Positions 34,627 through 43,761 of a DNA stretch of 64,000 bases are shown here, piece after piece. Position 1 is the first letter of the stretch, and every line of letters starts with the position of its first letter. The position numbers were made by a program, and so were the translations under genes. Source of the stretch: Rhodoligotrophos sp. CJ14. GTDB taxonomy: Bacteria; Pseudomonadota; Alphaproteobacteria; Rhizobiales; Im1. Where the stretch lies: assembly GCF_038811545.1 (NCBI RefSeq), contig NZ_CP133319.1:2013516-2077515 (forward strand). Reading direction: 5' to 3'. The notes beneath the pieces were generated by a model, which was not told where the DNA came from, did no database searches, and saw only the letters and a program-made list of their open reading frames with translations.

Positions 34627-35565
34627 GTGCTGCAGGCCATAGACACGATCGCCCCGGTCTTTGGCCTGATCGTCATCGGCTTTCTCCTGTCCAAGGCAGG
34701 CGTGCTGGGCAAGATGGCCTCGGAAGGCCTGTCCGCCGTGGTCTTCACTTTGTGCCTGCCCGCTCTGCTGTTCAAAACGATGACCGATATCGACATGCCC
34801 GAGCAAAACCCTTGGGGCTTATGGGGCAGCTATTTCGGCGCGGTGGCCATCGCTTGGGTGGCTGGCTGGGCGGCCGTGCGGTTTCTGTGCAAGCGCGACG
34901 CGCCAACCGGCGCGATCGCCGGAGTGGCCTCCGCCTATGCGAATACGGCGCTGATGGGTGTGCCCATCATTTTCGCTGTCATGGGCGATGCCGGCGCCTT
35001 GCCCCTCTTCCTCATCCTTGCCGTGCACTTACCGGTCATGAGCCTGTTTGCGACCATTCACCTCGAATGGACGCACCGCACTGAGCCAGGCATCCGGCTC
35101 GCCCTGCTCACATCCATCGCCAAGGGCGTGCTCTCGAACCCCATTATCATCGGGCTTGCGTCTGGTCTCCTCTGGCGCCTGAGTGGCCTCGCCTTGCCAT
35201 CGGCGGCGGGCAAGGTCCTCACCCTGCTGGCGGATGCAAGCGTTCCCTGTGCATTGCTCGCCATGGGCACAGCCCTCAGCCACTACAGCGTCCGCGGTAC
35301 CATAGGACCGGCCATCGCGGTCACTTTGATCAAGCTGACGGTGCATCCTGTGGCCGTTTGGTTCTTGGCCGCGAAGGTCTTCGTGATCCCGCATGACTGG
35401 ATGCGGGTGGCCGTTCTCTTCGCGGCAGCACCGACGGGCATCAACACATTCATCTTGGCGACCCGCTACCAGGTGGCGATCGGCATGGTGTCCGGCGCAA
35501 TCGCGTTGGGCACAGTATTGTCCATATTGTCCTTCTCGGCGGCCTTATGGGCGACGGGCGGCTAA
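34627..35565 (+). CDS. AEC (auxin efflux carrier) family transporter
   Basis: A 312-residue inner-membrane protein with about ten hydrophobic segments. It starts with GTG, and FGLIVIGFLLSKAGVLGK with ANTALMGVPIIFAVMGD and the C-terminal AAPTGINTFILATRYQV are typical of the MdcF/auxin-efflux-carrier family. Bacterial members move dicarboxylates such as malonate or malate. It is 96 bases upstream of the LysR-regulated hydantoinase genes, so it may export or import an organic acid of that pathway. Confidence 0.87.
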   Translation: MLQAIDTIAPVFGLIVIGFLLSKAGVLGKMASEGLSAVVFTLCLPALLFKTMTDIDMPEQNPWGLWGSYFGAVAIAWVAGWAAVRFLCKRDAPTGAIAGVASAYANTALMGVPIIFAVMGDAGALPLFLILAVHLPVMSLFATIHLEWTHRTEPGIRLALLTSIAKGVLSNPIIIGLASGLLWRLSGLALPSAAGKVLTLLADASVPCALLAMGTALSHYSVRGTIGPAIAVTLIKLTVHPVAVWFLAAKVFVIPHDWMRVAVLFAAAPTGINTFILATRYQVAIGMVSGAIALGTVLSILSFSAALWATGG

Positions 35566-35661
35566 TCCAGCCGTTTCTGCCCGACATAGAGGCGGTTAAA
35601 GCAAGTCATTGCCCGGAATAGAGGCTCGACGGCCGAGTTGCGCTTCTGTATCACCTTACCC

Positions 35662-36585
35662 ATGGACCTGAGGCATCTTCGCTATTTCGTCGTTTTGGCG
35701 GAGCAGCGTCATTTTGGACGCGCTGCGGAGATCCTGAATATTGCCCAACCGCCCCTCTCCCAGCAGATCCGCGCATTGGAGGAAGAGCTGCAGGTCACCC
35801 TTTTTGACCGCAGCCGCCGCCCGATCGAGCTGACCCCGGCCGGCCGTACCCTGCTGCGCGAAGCCCGTCAGGTTCTGAGCCAGTTCGAGCGTGCGCAATC
35901 GATGACGCGCCGTGCTGCCAGCGGCCATGCAGGACGCCTGATCGTCGGCATCACCGGATCGGCTGCCCTCGAATTCGCGCCCCCGGTGCTGGCCGCCTTC
36001 AGCGAGCGCCTGCCGGACGTGGACCTGTCTTTGCGCGAAATGTCCTCGCCCGCTCAGCTCATCGGCCTCGAGAAGGGCGAAATCCATATCGGTTTTGTCC
36101 GCCCGCCGGTCATCGATGATCGCTTGAGCATCCGCCTCGTGCATCAGGAGCCGTTCGTTGTCGCCCTGCACAAATTGCATCCGCTTGCGGGCAAGCCAGC
36201 GCTGCGCCTTGCCGAGCTCAATGGCACGCCTTTGGTGATCTTTGACACCGAGGAAGCGCCCGGCTTTCGCGAGCTGATCCTGCATCTTTGCCAGTCAGCC
36301 GGCTATTCCTCCTTGAAGATCCAGGAAGCCTATCAGATGACCACCATGCTCTGCCTAGTGGCAAGCGGCCTCGGCATGGCGCTGGTTCCGCGCTCGGCCC
36401 GCAGGCTTGGCTACGAGGATGTCGTGTTCAAGCCGCTCCTCGACGACAGCCCCCTGGTCGAGCTTTATGCGGTATGGCCGCGCGAGAAGCGGGAACCTCT
36501 GATCGAGGATCTGCTGGCGGTGATCGATGATGCCCGCCTGGCGCCTCTGATCACCGCTGGTGGTGGCCGCCGCCAATCCGCCTGA
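35662..36585 (+). CDS. LysR-family regulator, CatM/BenM type
   Basis: A 307-residue LysR protein. The DNA-binding domain (MDLRHLRYFVVLAEQRHFGR; IAQPPLSQQIRALEEEL) is very close to the CatM/BenM/CbnR branch, which bind ATAC-N7-GTAT. The frame opens at 35638 but the ATG at 35662 is at the exact family N-terminus. The regulator is 147 bases upstream of the hydantoinase B gene on the same strand. Two ATAC-N7-GTAT sites are present, at 36628 before that gene and 43697 before the TRAP transporter. Confidence 0.92.
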   Translation: MDLRHLRYFVVLAEQRHFGRAAEILNIAQPPLSQQIRALEEELQVTLFDRSRRPIELTPAGRTLLREARQVLSQFERAQSMTRRAASGHAGRLIVGITGSAALEFAPPVLAAFSERLPDVDLSLREMSSPAQLIGLEKGEIHIGFVRPPVIDDRLSIRLVHQEPFVVALHKLHPLAGKPALRLAELNGTPLVIFDTEEAPGFRELILHLCQSAGYSSLKIQEAYQMTTMLCLVASGLGMALVPRSARRLGYEDVVFKPLLDDSPLVELYAVWPREKREPLIEDLLAVIDDARLAPLITAGGGRRQSA

Positions 36586-36627
36586 GAACGCTTGCGCGAA
36601 TTGCGCGCCACACGCGAATATAATCTG

Positions 36628-36642
36628 ATACGGAAATGGTAT
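36628..36642. promoter_or_regulatory. LysR-type operator upstream of hydantoinase genes
   Basis: ATAC-GGAAATG-GTAT matches the ATAC-N7-GTAT site bound by CatM/BenM-type regulators. It lies about 90 bases before the hydantoinase B start, an ideal place for activation, in an AT-rich patch. The regulator gene is immediately upstream. The same motif recurs at 43697. Confidence 0.6.
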
Positions 36643-36732
36643 TGGACCGTCATCTAGGCCCATCGCTAGCTTGAGGCTGATCGCGGCAGCGGGACAAGGT
36701 CATACCGCGAACGGACGGAAGGGGTGAGAACT

Positions 36733-38370
36733 GTGGCAAATCCGGTAGATCCCATCACCAGATCGGTGATCCAGCACCGCTTGAGCTCCATCGTAGAGGA
36801 GATGGGTGAAGCGATGCTGCGTACCTCCTACTCGCAGATCCTCAATGCGAGCCGGGACTTCTCCATGGGGATCTGCGATGCCCAATGTCGGCTGATCGCC
36901 CAGGCCGACCATATTCCGATCCATGTCGGCGCCCTGCCCTGGGCAGCGCGCGCCATTGAGGAGAAATTCGCCGGTCGCATCGAACCTGGCGACGTCATCA
37001 TCGTCAACGACCCCTATGCCGGTGGTGGCAACCACTTGCCGGATGTCACCGTATTCGTGCCGATCTTTGCCGGCGATAAGCGGCTCTTCTGGACCATCGC
37101 CCGCGCCCATATGGGCGATATTGGCGGGGCAACTCACGGCGCGTATAACCCGGCCGCCACGGAGATCTGGCAGGAGGGCATCCGGATCCCGCCGCTCAAG
37201 CTGTATGAAGCCGGCAAGCTGCGGGATGACGTGATGGACATGATCATCCTGAATGTGCGTTTCCACCGGGATTTCCGCGGCGATCTCGACGCCATGATCG
37301 GCGCGGCCCATCTAGGCGAGCGCCGGCTGAAGAAGCTGTTCAACGAAGTGGGCGCCGATGTGGTGGTGGATGCCGTCGAGGCCATTCTCGATGGCGCCGA
37401 GCGCCGCGCCCGCGCCATTGTCGAGAGCTGGAAGGACGGTGTCTATTACGGCGAGGCCTTTCTTGATGATGACGGCCGCGGACGCGAGAATATCCGCATC
37501 GCCGCCAAGGTTACCAAGAAGGGCAGTGATCTCGAGATCGATCTGACCGACAGCGATCCGCAATCCAACAGCTTCGCCAATTCGTCCCACGCCAATACCC
37601 AGGCGGCCGTGGCCATGGCCTTCGCCTATCTCATCGATCCCGACATCCCGAAGAATGACGGTGTCTTCAGGATCCTCAAGATCAAGGCGAAGCCGGGCAC
37701 TGTGGTTTGGGCCGAGAACAATGCACCTGTCACCCTATGCACGACGCATCCGTCCAACGAGATCGTCGAGGCGATCGTGAAGGCTCTTGCGCCTGCCTGT
37801 CCTGATCGGGCCATGGGCGGCTGGGGGCGCCGCTTCCGCATCTCCATCACCGGGGATAATCCCCGCAACGGCAAGCGCTTCATCTGGCACATGTTCCATG
37901 CCCGCCCCGGCGGTGGAGCATCCCCGAAGGGCGATGGCTGGTCCACCGCGGGTGAATGGCACTCGGTCGGCGGCATCAAGTTCGGCAGCATCGAGGTGGC
38001 CGAAGCCCGCTTCCCCCTGCTGTTTGAAAGCCATGAGTTCCGGCCGGGGTCGGGCGGCGAAGGCCAGCATCGCGGCGGCCTGGGCGCCACCATGAACCTG
38101 CGCGTGGAGGTCCCGGCCTATGGTCATACCGCCGGCGAGGGCACACGCCATGGCGCAGCCGGCATGTTGGGCGGCAAGGATGGCCTGCCTCATCACTACC
38201 GCCTAGTCTCGTCCGATGGCGGCCGTGACCTCAAGACGAAGGAATATGGCATCGAGATCAAGGCTGGCGATCTCCTGGAGATCAGATCCGGCGGCGGTGG
38301 CGGCTGGGGCGATCCTGCCAAGCGCAGCGCGGAAGCGATCCGCCGCGACCGTGAGCGTGAGCTCATCTAG
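36733..38370 (+). CDS. Hydantoinase/oxoprolinase family, subunit B
   Basis: A 545-residue HyuB-type subunit. RSVIQHRLSSIVEEMGEAML, FSMGICDAQCRLIAQADHIP, HVGALPWA and NDPYAGGGNHLPDVTVF are the usual N-terminal signatures, and the C-terminal GGGGWGDP is conserved. With subunit A it forms the ATP-dependent N-methylhydantoinase / 5-oxoprolinase / acetophenone-carboxylase-type enzyme. GTG at 36733 follows AAGGGG by about nine bases and is preferred to the GTG at 36724. The B-then-A gene order is less usual than A-then-B. Confidence 0.92.
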   Translation: MANPVDPITRSVIQHRLSSIVEEMGEAMLRTSYSQILNASRDFSMGICDAQCRLIAQADHIPIHVGALPWAARAIEEKFAGRIEPGDVIIVNDPYAGGGNHLPDVTVFVPIFAGDKRLFWTIARAHMGDIGGATHGAYNPAATEIWQEGIRIPPLKLYEAGKLRDDVMDMIILNVRFHRDFRGDLDAMIGAAHLGERRLKKLFNEVGADVVVDAVEAILDGAERRARAIVESWKDGVYYGEAFLDDDGRGRENIRIAAKVTKKGSDLEIDLTDSDPQSNSFANSSHANTQAAVAMAFAYLIDPDIPKNDGVFRILKIKAKPGTVVWAENNAPVTLCTTHPSNEIVEAIVKALAPACPDRAMGGWGRRFRISITGDNPRNGKRFIWHMFHARPGGGASPKGDGWSTAGEWHSVGGIKFGSIEVAEARFPLLFESHEFRPGSGGEGQHRGGLGATMNLRVEVPAYGHTAGEGTRHGAAGMLGGKDGLPHHYRLVSSDGGRDLKTKEYGIEIKAGDLLEIRSGGGGGWGDPAKRSAEAIRRDRERELI

Positions 38371-38429
38371 CCGACCGGCGCTAAGTCCGCATCAGACCTT
38401 GAGATCAGCTTCCGTGGAATAAAACTCCT

Positions 38430-40496
38430 ATGACCAAAACCTTTCGCATAGGCATCGACGTCGGCGGCACCTTCACCGATCTCGTCGCCATCGATGATGA
38501 AGGCACCACCACCTTCACCAAGTCACCCTCGACGCCCGAGGATCAATCGATCGGTGTCATTGCCGGCCTCACCGATCTTGCCGCCCGTCTTGGTCTTGGT
38601 CTGCGGGATCTCCTGGCGACCACGGATCGCATTGTTCACGGCACCACGGTCGCCACCAACGCCCTGCTCGAGCGGAAGGGCGCCAAGGTCGGCCTGCTCA
38701 CCACGGAAGGTCATCGCGATGTCATCGAGATGCGTGAGGGCCTGAAGGAAGAGCGCTATAACCTGTTGCTGCCCCCGCCGGATCCTCTCGTGCCCCGCCA
38801 TCTTCGCCGCGGCGTGCGCGAGCGCATCGCCTATGACGGCAGCGTGCTGACCCCATTGGACGAGGCCTCCCTTGCACGCGAGATCGCGCGGCTGAAGCAG
38901 GAGCAGGTGACCTCGGTTGCGGTCTGCTATTTTCATTCCTACCGCAACCCGGCCCATGAGCAGGCGACCCTCGAGCACCTCGCCCGCGAGATGCCTGAGG
39001 CCTATGTCTCGCTTTCGAGCGATGTGCTGCCACAGATCAAGGAATATGAGCGGGTCTCGACCACGGTGGTGAACGCCTATGTAGGCCCGGCCGTGCGTAA
39101 ATATCTCACAAATCTCGAGCGAAGGCTGGCCGAGCAGGGCTTTGGCGGCGCCCTCTTTATTATTCTCTCTCATGGCGGCATTGCCCCGGTCGATGAAGCC
39201 TCGCGGCTGGCAGCCGGCACGGTGCTGTCGGGCCCGGCTGGCGGCATCGCAGGATCCCGCCGCTGCGCCGAGCTCCTGAACCGTGGCAACCTCATCCCCT
39301 TCGACATGGGCGGCACCAGCACCGATATCTCCCTTATCGTCGACGAGGAAATCGCCTTATCCTCCGAGCGTGGCCTTGCCGGCCAGCGCATTGCGCTGCG
39401 CAGCCTCGACATCATCAGCATCGGCGCGGGCGGAGGCTCGATTGCCAGAGTGGATGATGGCGGCACCTTCCATGTCGGCCCCGAAAGCGCCGGCGCTGTG
39501 CCCGGGCCCGCCTGCTATGGCAATGGCGGCACTGAGCCTGCGGTCACCGACGCCAATCTGCTGCTCGGCTATCTCGACCCCGACAATTTCCTGGGCGGCC
39601 GCCGCAAGCTCGACCGCACTGCCGCGGAAGCGGCCGTGGACCGTCTGGCCGATAAGCTGGGCCTGAGCCGCGATGAGACCGCGGCCGGCATTTTCCGCCT
39701 GATCAATCTCAAGATGGCTGATGGCATCCGCCTGATGACTCTGCGCCGCGGCGTTGATCCGCGCGGCTTCACCCTTCTCAGCTTCGGCGGCGCCGCCGGC
39801 CTGCACGCGGTGGAGGTTGCCCGCGAAATGGAGATGAGCCGGGTCGTGGTGCCGACGGTCGCCTCAGTTCTCTCCGCCTGGGGCATGCTGGCGAGCGATC
39901 TCCGTTACGAGGTCACCCGCAGCCATATCGGCGACACGGCGGCCCTCGACAGCGCCAAGCTGCGCGAGATCTTTGCCGAGCTCGAAGCGGAAGCGAAGCG
40001 CCGGCTAGGGTCCTGGTTCAAAGGCCCTATCCACATCGAGCGTTCGGCCGAAATGCGCTATGGCGAGCAGATCTTCGAGGTGGATGTGAGCCTCGATGGT
40101 CTCGACCTCTCCGACCCCGGCATCATGGATGCAATCATCGATCGGTTTCATCGCCGCCATGAGGAACTTTACACTTATTCCTCACCCGGACAGGAGGTGG
40201 TGCTGGTCAATGCACGGGTGGCCGCCGTGGGCGAAGTGCCGGCTGCGATCGACAGGCAGAACGTGGTGGCACCTGCAAGCGAACCCGCCACACCGGAGCG
40301 CACCCGGCGCGCGTTTTTCGGCGCCTGGCACGAAGTACCGGTCTACGCGCTGGACAGCTTGGCACCGGGCCATGTGATTACTGGTCCCGCCATCATCGAG
40401 GCCGAGACCACCACCGTTGTGTTGAACACGGAGGATAAGGCCGAGGTCAACGATCTCGCGTGGCTCGACATCACCTTGCGTCCTCGCACACAATAA
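38430..40496 (+). CDS. Hydantoinase/oxoprolinase family, subunit A
   Basis: A 688-residue HyuA-type subunit of the ASKHA fold that binds ATP. GIDVGGTFTDLVAIDD (8-23), HGTTVATNALLERKGAKVG, and the internal NLIPFDMGGTSTDISLI are the phosphate-binding segments. Substrates of the family include hydantoins, 5-oxoproline, N-methylhydantoin, acetone and acetophenone, and the substrate here is undetermined. The operon has no adjacent gamma or carboxylase small subunit, so acetone or acetophenone carboxylation is less likely. Confidence 0.93.
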   Translation: MTKTFRIGIDVGGTFTDLVAIDDEGTTTFTKSPSTPEDQSIGVIAGLTDLAARLGLGLRDLLATTDRIVHGTTVATNALLERKGAKVGLLTTEGHRDVIEMREGLKEERYNLLLPPPDPLVPRHLRRGVRERIAYDGSVLTPLDEASLAREIARLKQEQVTSVAVCYFHSYRNPAHEQATLEHLAREMPEAYVSLSSDVLPQIKEYERVSTTVVNAYVGPAVRKYLTNLERRLAEQGFGGALFIILSHGGIAPVDEASRLAAGTVLSGPAGGIAGSRRCAELLNRGNLIPFDMGGTSTDISLIVDEEIALSSERGLAGQRIALRSLDIISIGAGGGSIARVDDGGTFHVGPESAGAVPGPACYGNGGTEPAVTDANLLLGYLDPDNFLGGRRKLDRTAAEAAVDRLADKLGLSRDETAAGIFRLINLKMADGIRLMTLRRGVDPRGFTLLSFGGAAGLHAVEVAREMEMSRVVVPTVASVLSAWGMLASDLRYEVTRSHIGDTAALDSAKLREIFAELEAEAKRRLGSWFKGPIHIERSAEMRYGEQIFEVDVSLDGLDLSDPGIMDAIIDRFHRRHEELYTYSSPGQEVVLVNARVAAVGEVPAAIDRQNVVAPASEPATPERTRRAFFGAWHEVPVYALDSLAPGHVITGPAIIEAETTTVVLNTEDKAEVNDLAWLDITLRPRTQ

Positions 40497-40515
40497 CCGG
40501 GGGCTCTCCGCCACG

Positions 40516-43500
40516 TCACAACCAGAAGGCCATCCGTGCACCGCTGCCCGTAGCGGCCTCTGCCTCGAGGATCTGCTCACCCGGAAGGACGAAAGGCACG
40601 GCCGATTCGGGGGATGGGACCGATCCTTGGGCAGGCTCGGATATCGGAGCGGGACTGGGGGCATTATGGATTTCGGCTTGCACCACCTCAGCCTTGGAAG
40701 TGGTCTGCTCATCTGACGCGACCTCCACTGGGTCGACTGCCGCAGTGTCAGTTATGGCGGTCCTGCTCGCCTCGGCTTCCAATGTTGAGACCATCTCATT
40801 GCTGAGCGGCTTGGTCAGGACGGCGACGGTGTGGTCGCCCCACAGCACCTTGACGACCGCTTTTTCGCCCGTGATCTTCGAAAAGCGCTCATCCCAGCGG
40901 CGCGCAAATTCCACTGCGTTAACGTAGCGCTCCTCAAGGCGTGCCCCCGACTGAAACGTCCAGAAATCCTTTTCATACCAGTACACGCCCGGGCGAATTC
41001 GATATCCACCTGTCTCCACCACCAGGCGGTCGGCAACATCGCCAGCCCGGTATGGAGGTGGAAGCAAGACTTCATCTTCCGAGACCAAAACCCTCTCGCC
41101 GGCCAACGGCATGCCATAGGTGCCGGTGGGCGGATTGTGGGTCCTCGCGTAGCCCTCCATGATCGGTATCGGAGGCGTACTGATCGCATATCCGCCCTCG
41201 CCGCCCGGTATTTGCCCAGCGCCTCATTCGGCGCGTCTATGAAAGACCAGTACCGTCCCTCATAGAGATAGGCCGGCCCGAGGGCATCGCCTCTCGTGCG
41301 ATCTCCCGTTTCGACTATGCGCGCCTTTGTCGGTCCATTTACACCCGGCGAGCTGCTCGCGACCTCATCAGGAGGCACGTGCTCCCAATTCTTCGGTAGG
41401 TAATCCAGTCCAGCCAGATCGTAATAGGAGGCATTCTGAACCCAAACGCCCGTCTCGTCATACTCGAAGACGAGCGAACTGGTCGTCCGATCTATCAGAT
41501 CGGCCATTCGTCTCGGAAAAGAGCTAAGGGCGTCACTCTCGTCCACGTTGGGACGGCTGGAGGGATCTGAACAGCATTGCCCGCCGCCTTGCAGCTTGCC
41601 GCCCTTTTCGATCCGGCCCGTCCCGGGATCTCGATGATAGGCGTCGAGCTCAGCTCCACGGCGGGATTCACCACTGATCCAGTCCACCGCTCGAAACGTG
41701 CCCTTCTGCCCAGGTACGCTATCCAAGGCGACGATTTCGCCGGTACTCTGGATTTTGGTAACGGTGAGGCTTCGGCCCGTCACCGGATGAGGCCATGATT
41801 TCTCCATGCCTGCGTCCAAGGTCGTGAAGCGCCGCGGAATATCGCTGAAGGTCTCACCTTCCTGAACGGGCCTGATCGCTGCTGCCGCTGCTTCAGCCAG
41901 CTCCTTCAGCGGCGCGGAGCCATGCTCGCTCGCCAAACGGGCCACGCCGCTGGCCACCTCTGGCGATACTTCTGCGATGCGCCCGCGGCCGGCCACCGCG
42001 GCAAACGCTGCATCGAGCGTCAATGCGATCGCTCCACCTATGATCTGCTTGATATCGCCGTGGCGAATGCCTTCCTCGATATTGTAGATGCCGCCCACGA
42101 TCGGTATCTGGCTGATCACCCAGTCCTTCAGAAAATGGAGGCCGCTGATCAGATGGCGGTGCGCTTCGGTTTCGGCCTGATAGTTCCCAACGATCCGCGC
42201 GATCTCGGCATCGACCGCATCCGGTGAAAGATCGCTGCCGCCCAGCCGAAGGTTTTCCTTTGCCCGCGCGATCACCCAGGGCTGCTGGCTCAACCCGCTA
42301 TTATAAGCCTCCTCAGCCTCCTGCAGAGCCGAGCGCGGGTATATGACGTGTACCCCGTGATGCTTATTGTGCTCGCATCGAAGAGGTAGGGTGTGGCCCA
42401 GCCCTGGCCGATCCGCGAGTTGCAGGAAGCGCTCCAACGGCGTTGAGGAAACAGTCTCCGTTAGCCCGAACGCCTCGGTCGATGAGAACCCGCGCTCTTC
42501 ATATTCCAGGTCATCGCGCGACTGTCCGCTCGCCTTCTCCATGATGGCTAGCGCCGCTTCTGCGCGATCGAAGCTCGGCGGCTTGCCGAAATTCGCCGCC
42601 CACCGCTCACTAAAGTAGGATAGAGCCTCCTGCAGGATCTGCTCCGGCTCCGTTCCCGTGAACTTATCACCACTTGAGCGCGCGAGATGGAAAGCCGCTT
42701 CCACATAGGGATTGAAGGAGTCGTTCGGGTGCTGCTGCCAATGCCGGATCTCATCCTGGAAGACGCGCAGCAGTACGCGCCTGTCATCAAGCCCCTCTGG
42801 TACTACCTCATTCCGGGCAATCGCCCGTTGCCGCACGATGCAGGCGAGCGAGAACTCGATCGTCCCAATCTTGTGATGCGTATCGAGCCCGGCTTCCCGC
42901 GCCCACTCCTCCACCAGCTGATGACGGGCAGCATCGCTAAGGCGATCAATGCCAGGAAGCTTTGTCAGCGCGGGCATTTCGGCGAGATCCGTGATGGTCT
43001 TGCCCACTGCGTTCACGATCGTTCCGCTTTCGAAGCGGGGCCGCGCGCCTTCCCCATCTTCGGCGGCCTCCGGAGTGAACAGCCTCGCCTTGAGCCACTC
43101 CCGGGCGAGCGCATCGAAATACGACTTGCGCAAGACCGAAAGACGCAACGGGGAGTGAGGATCAAAAGACAGGTTCTGCGGTTTGACCTTGCTGAACAAT
43201 AATGCCGCCTGATCGAGGTGATGACCCTCTCGGGTGGCAAAGATATTGGTCCCGCTTAAGGAACCCAACGCGATGCGGGCTCCGAGAACATGAGGATCAA
43301 CGCGCATATGCGGATCGCTGTCATTGATTTGCCTCAAAGCCCCCATTGCGGACACGGACTTGCTCTGTTCGACCTCCCAATCGACCCAGTTCAGAGCGTC
43401 CACCAATTGCGCTATCACGCCGCTCGCCCTTCCCGCAGCTGCTTCTGGCTCTGTGACGCTGGTCTGTTCAGCCTCTGTTCTAGCCTGATGTTCAGATTGG

Positions 43501-43538
43501 CCACTCGATTCACCAGAAGTGGGGACTCTATTCGTCAT
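40516..43538 (-). pseudogene. Very large effector-like orphan protein, split by a -1 frame change
   Basis: The 5' frame runs from 43538 and encodes about 776 natural-looking residues. After Lys776 (codon 41213-41211) the same frame turns Arg/Trp-rich, while the -1 frame continues naturally (IPGGEGGYAISTPPIPIMEG onwards) to a TAA-type stop at 40516. A repaired protein would have about 1007 residues. I recognise no family. There is no signal peptide; the N-terminus is polar, the middle is helical, and residues 470-515 hold a hydrophobic region (IPIVGGIYNIEEGIRHGDIK, GGAIALTLDAAFAAVAG) resembling membrane-acting toxins or effectors. The tail is acidic and Pro/Ser/Ala-rich. An internal repeat spans the junction. 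Sequencing error, true pseudogene or programmed frameshift are all possible. Confidence 0.72.
41196..41226 (-). other. Frameshift site in the effector-like gene
   Basis: On the minus strand the reading passes through GGGCAAATACCGGGCGGCGA. Re-reading one A of the AAA codon at 41211-41213 restores the long downstream frame. A TGA in the downstream frame shortly upstream limits the shift to about 41180-41230. The AAA run is short and no X-XXY-YYZ heptamer is present, so an indel or base-calling error is more likely than programmed slippage. Confidence 0.6.
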
Positions 43539-43567
43539 GCGGCAAGCTCCGGATCATTGCATTCTCG

Positions 43568-43605
43568 GCGCTAAAGCATGAGGAAATGCGGTCATTTCCC
43601 AGCGC
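43568..43605. promoter_or_regulatory. Stem-loop upstream of effector-like gene
   Basis: GGAAATG (43582-43588) pairs with CATTTCC (43593-43599) around CGGT, with outer arms GCGCT (43568-43572) and AGCGC (43601-43605). It lies 30 bases upstream of the effector-like start at 43538 on the minus strand. It may be an operator, an attenuator or a small repeat; no function can be assigned. Confidence 0.4.
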
Positions 43606-43696
43606 AAAGCTGATCATTTCGCGGCAGAGCCAGCGGCCCTCACTCTGGGCGAGACGTGAACCTGGCGCCAAGTCGATACCTCAGACATATAATCGA

Positions 43697-43711
43697 ATAC
43701 GAAGACTGTAT
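43697..43711. promoter_or_regulatory. LysR-type operator upstream of TRAP transporter
   Basis: ATAC-GAAGACT-GTAT has the same ATAC-N7-GTAT form as the site at 36628 and lies about 50 bases before the TRAP solute-binding gene. One further symmetric A/T pair extends it. It suggests the LysR regulator at 35662 controls both the hydantoinase and the transporter. Confidence 0.6.
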
Positions 43712-43761
43712 TTGACGCGCGCCGTTGCTCGTTCTCATGTGTCGCGTCCAGAGAATACGGG

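Noticed and set aside
41180-41230. Programmed -1 frameshift in the effector-like gene
   Set aside because: No slippery X-XXY-YYZ heptamer or obvious downstream stem was seen. An indel or base error explains the break more simply, though it is not excluded.
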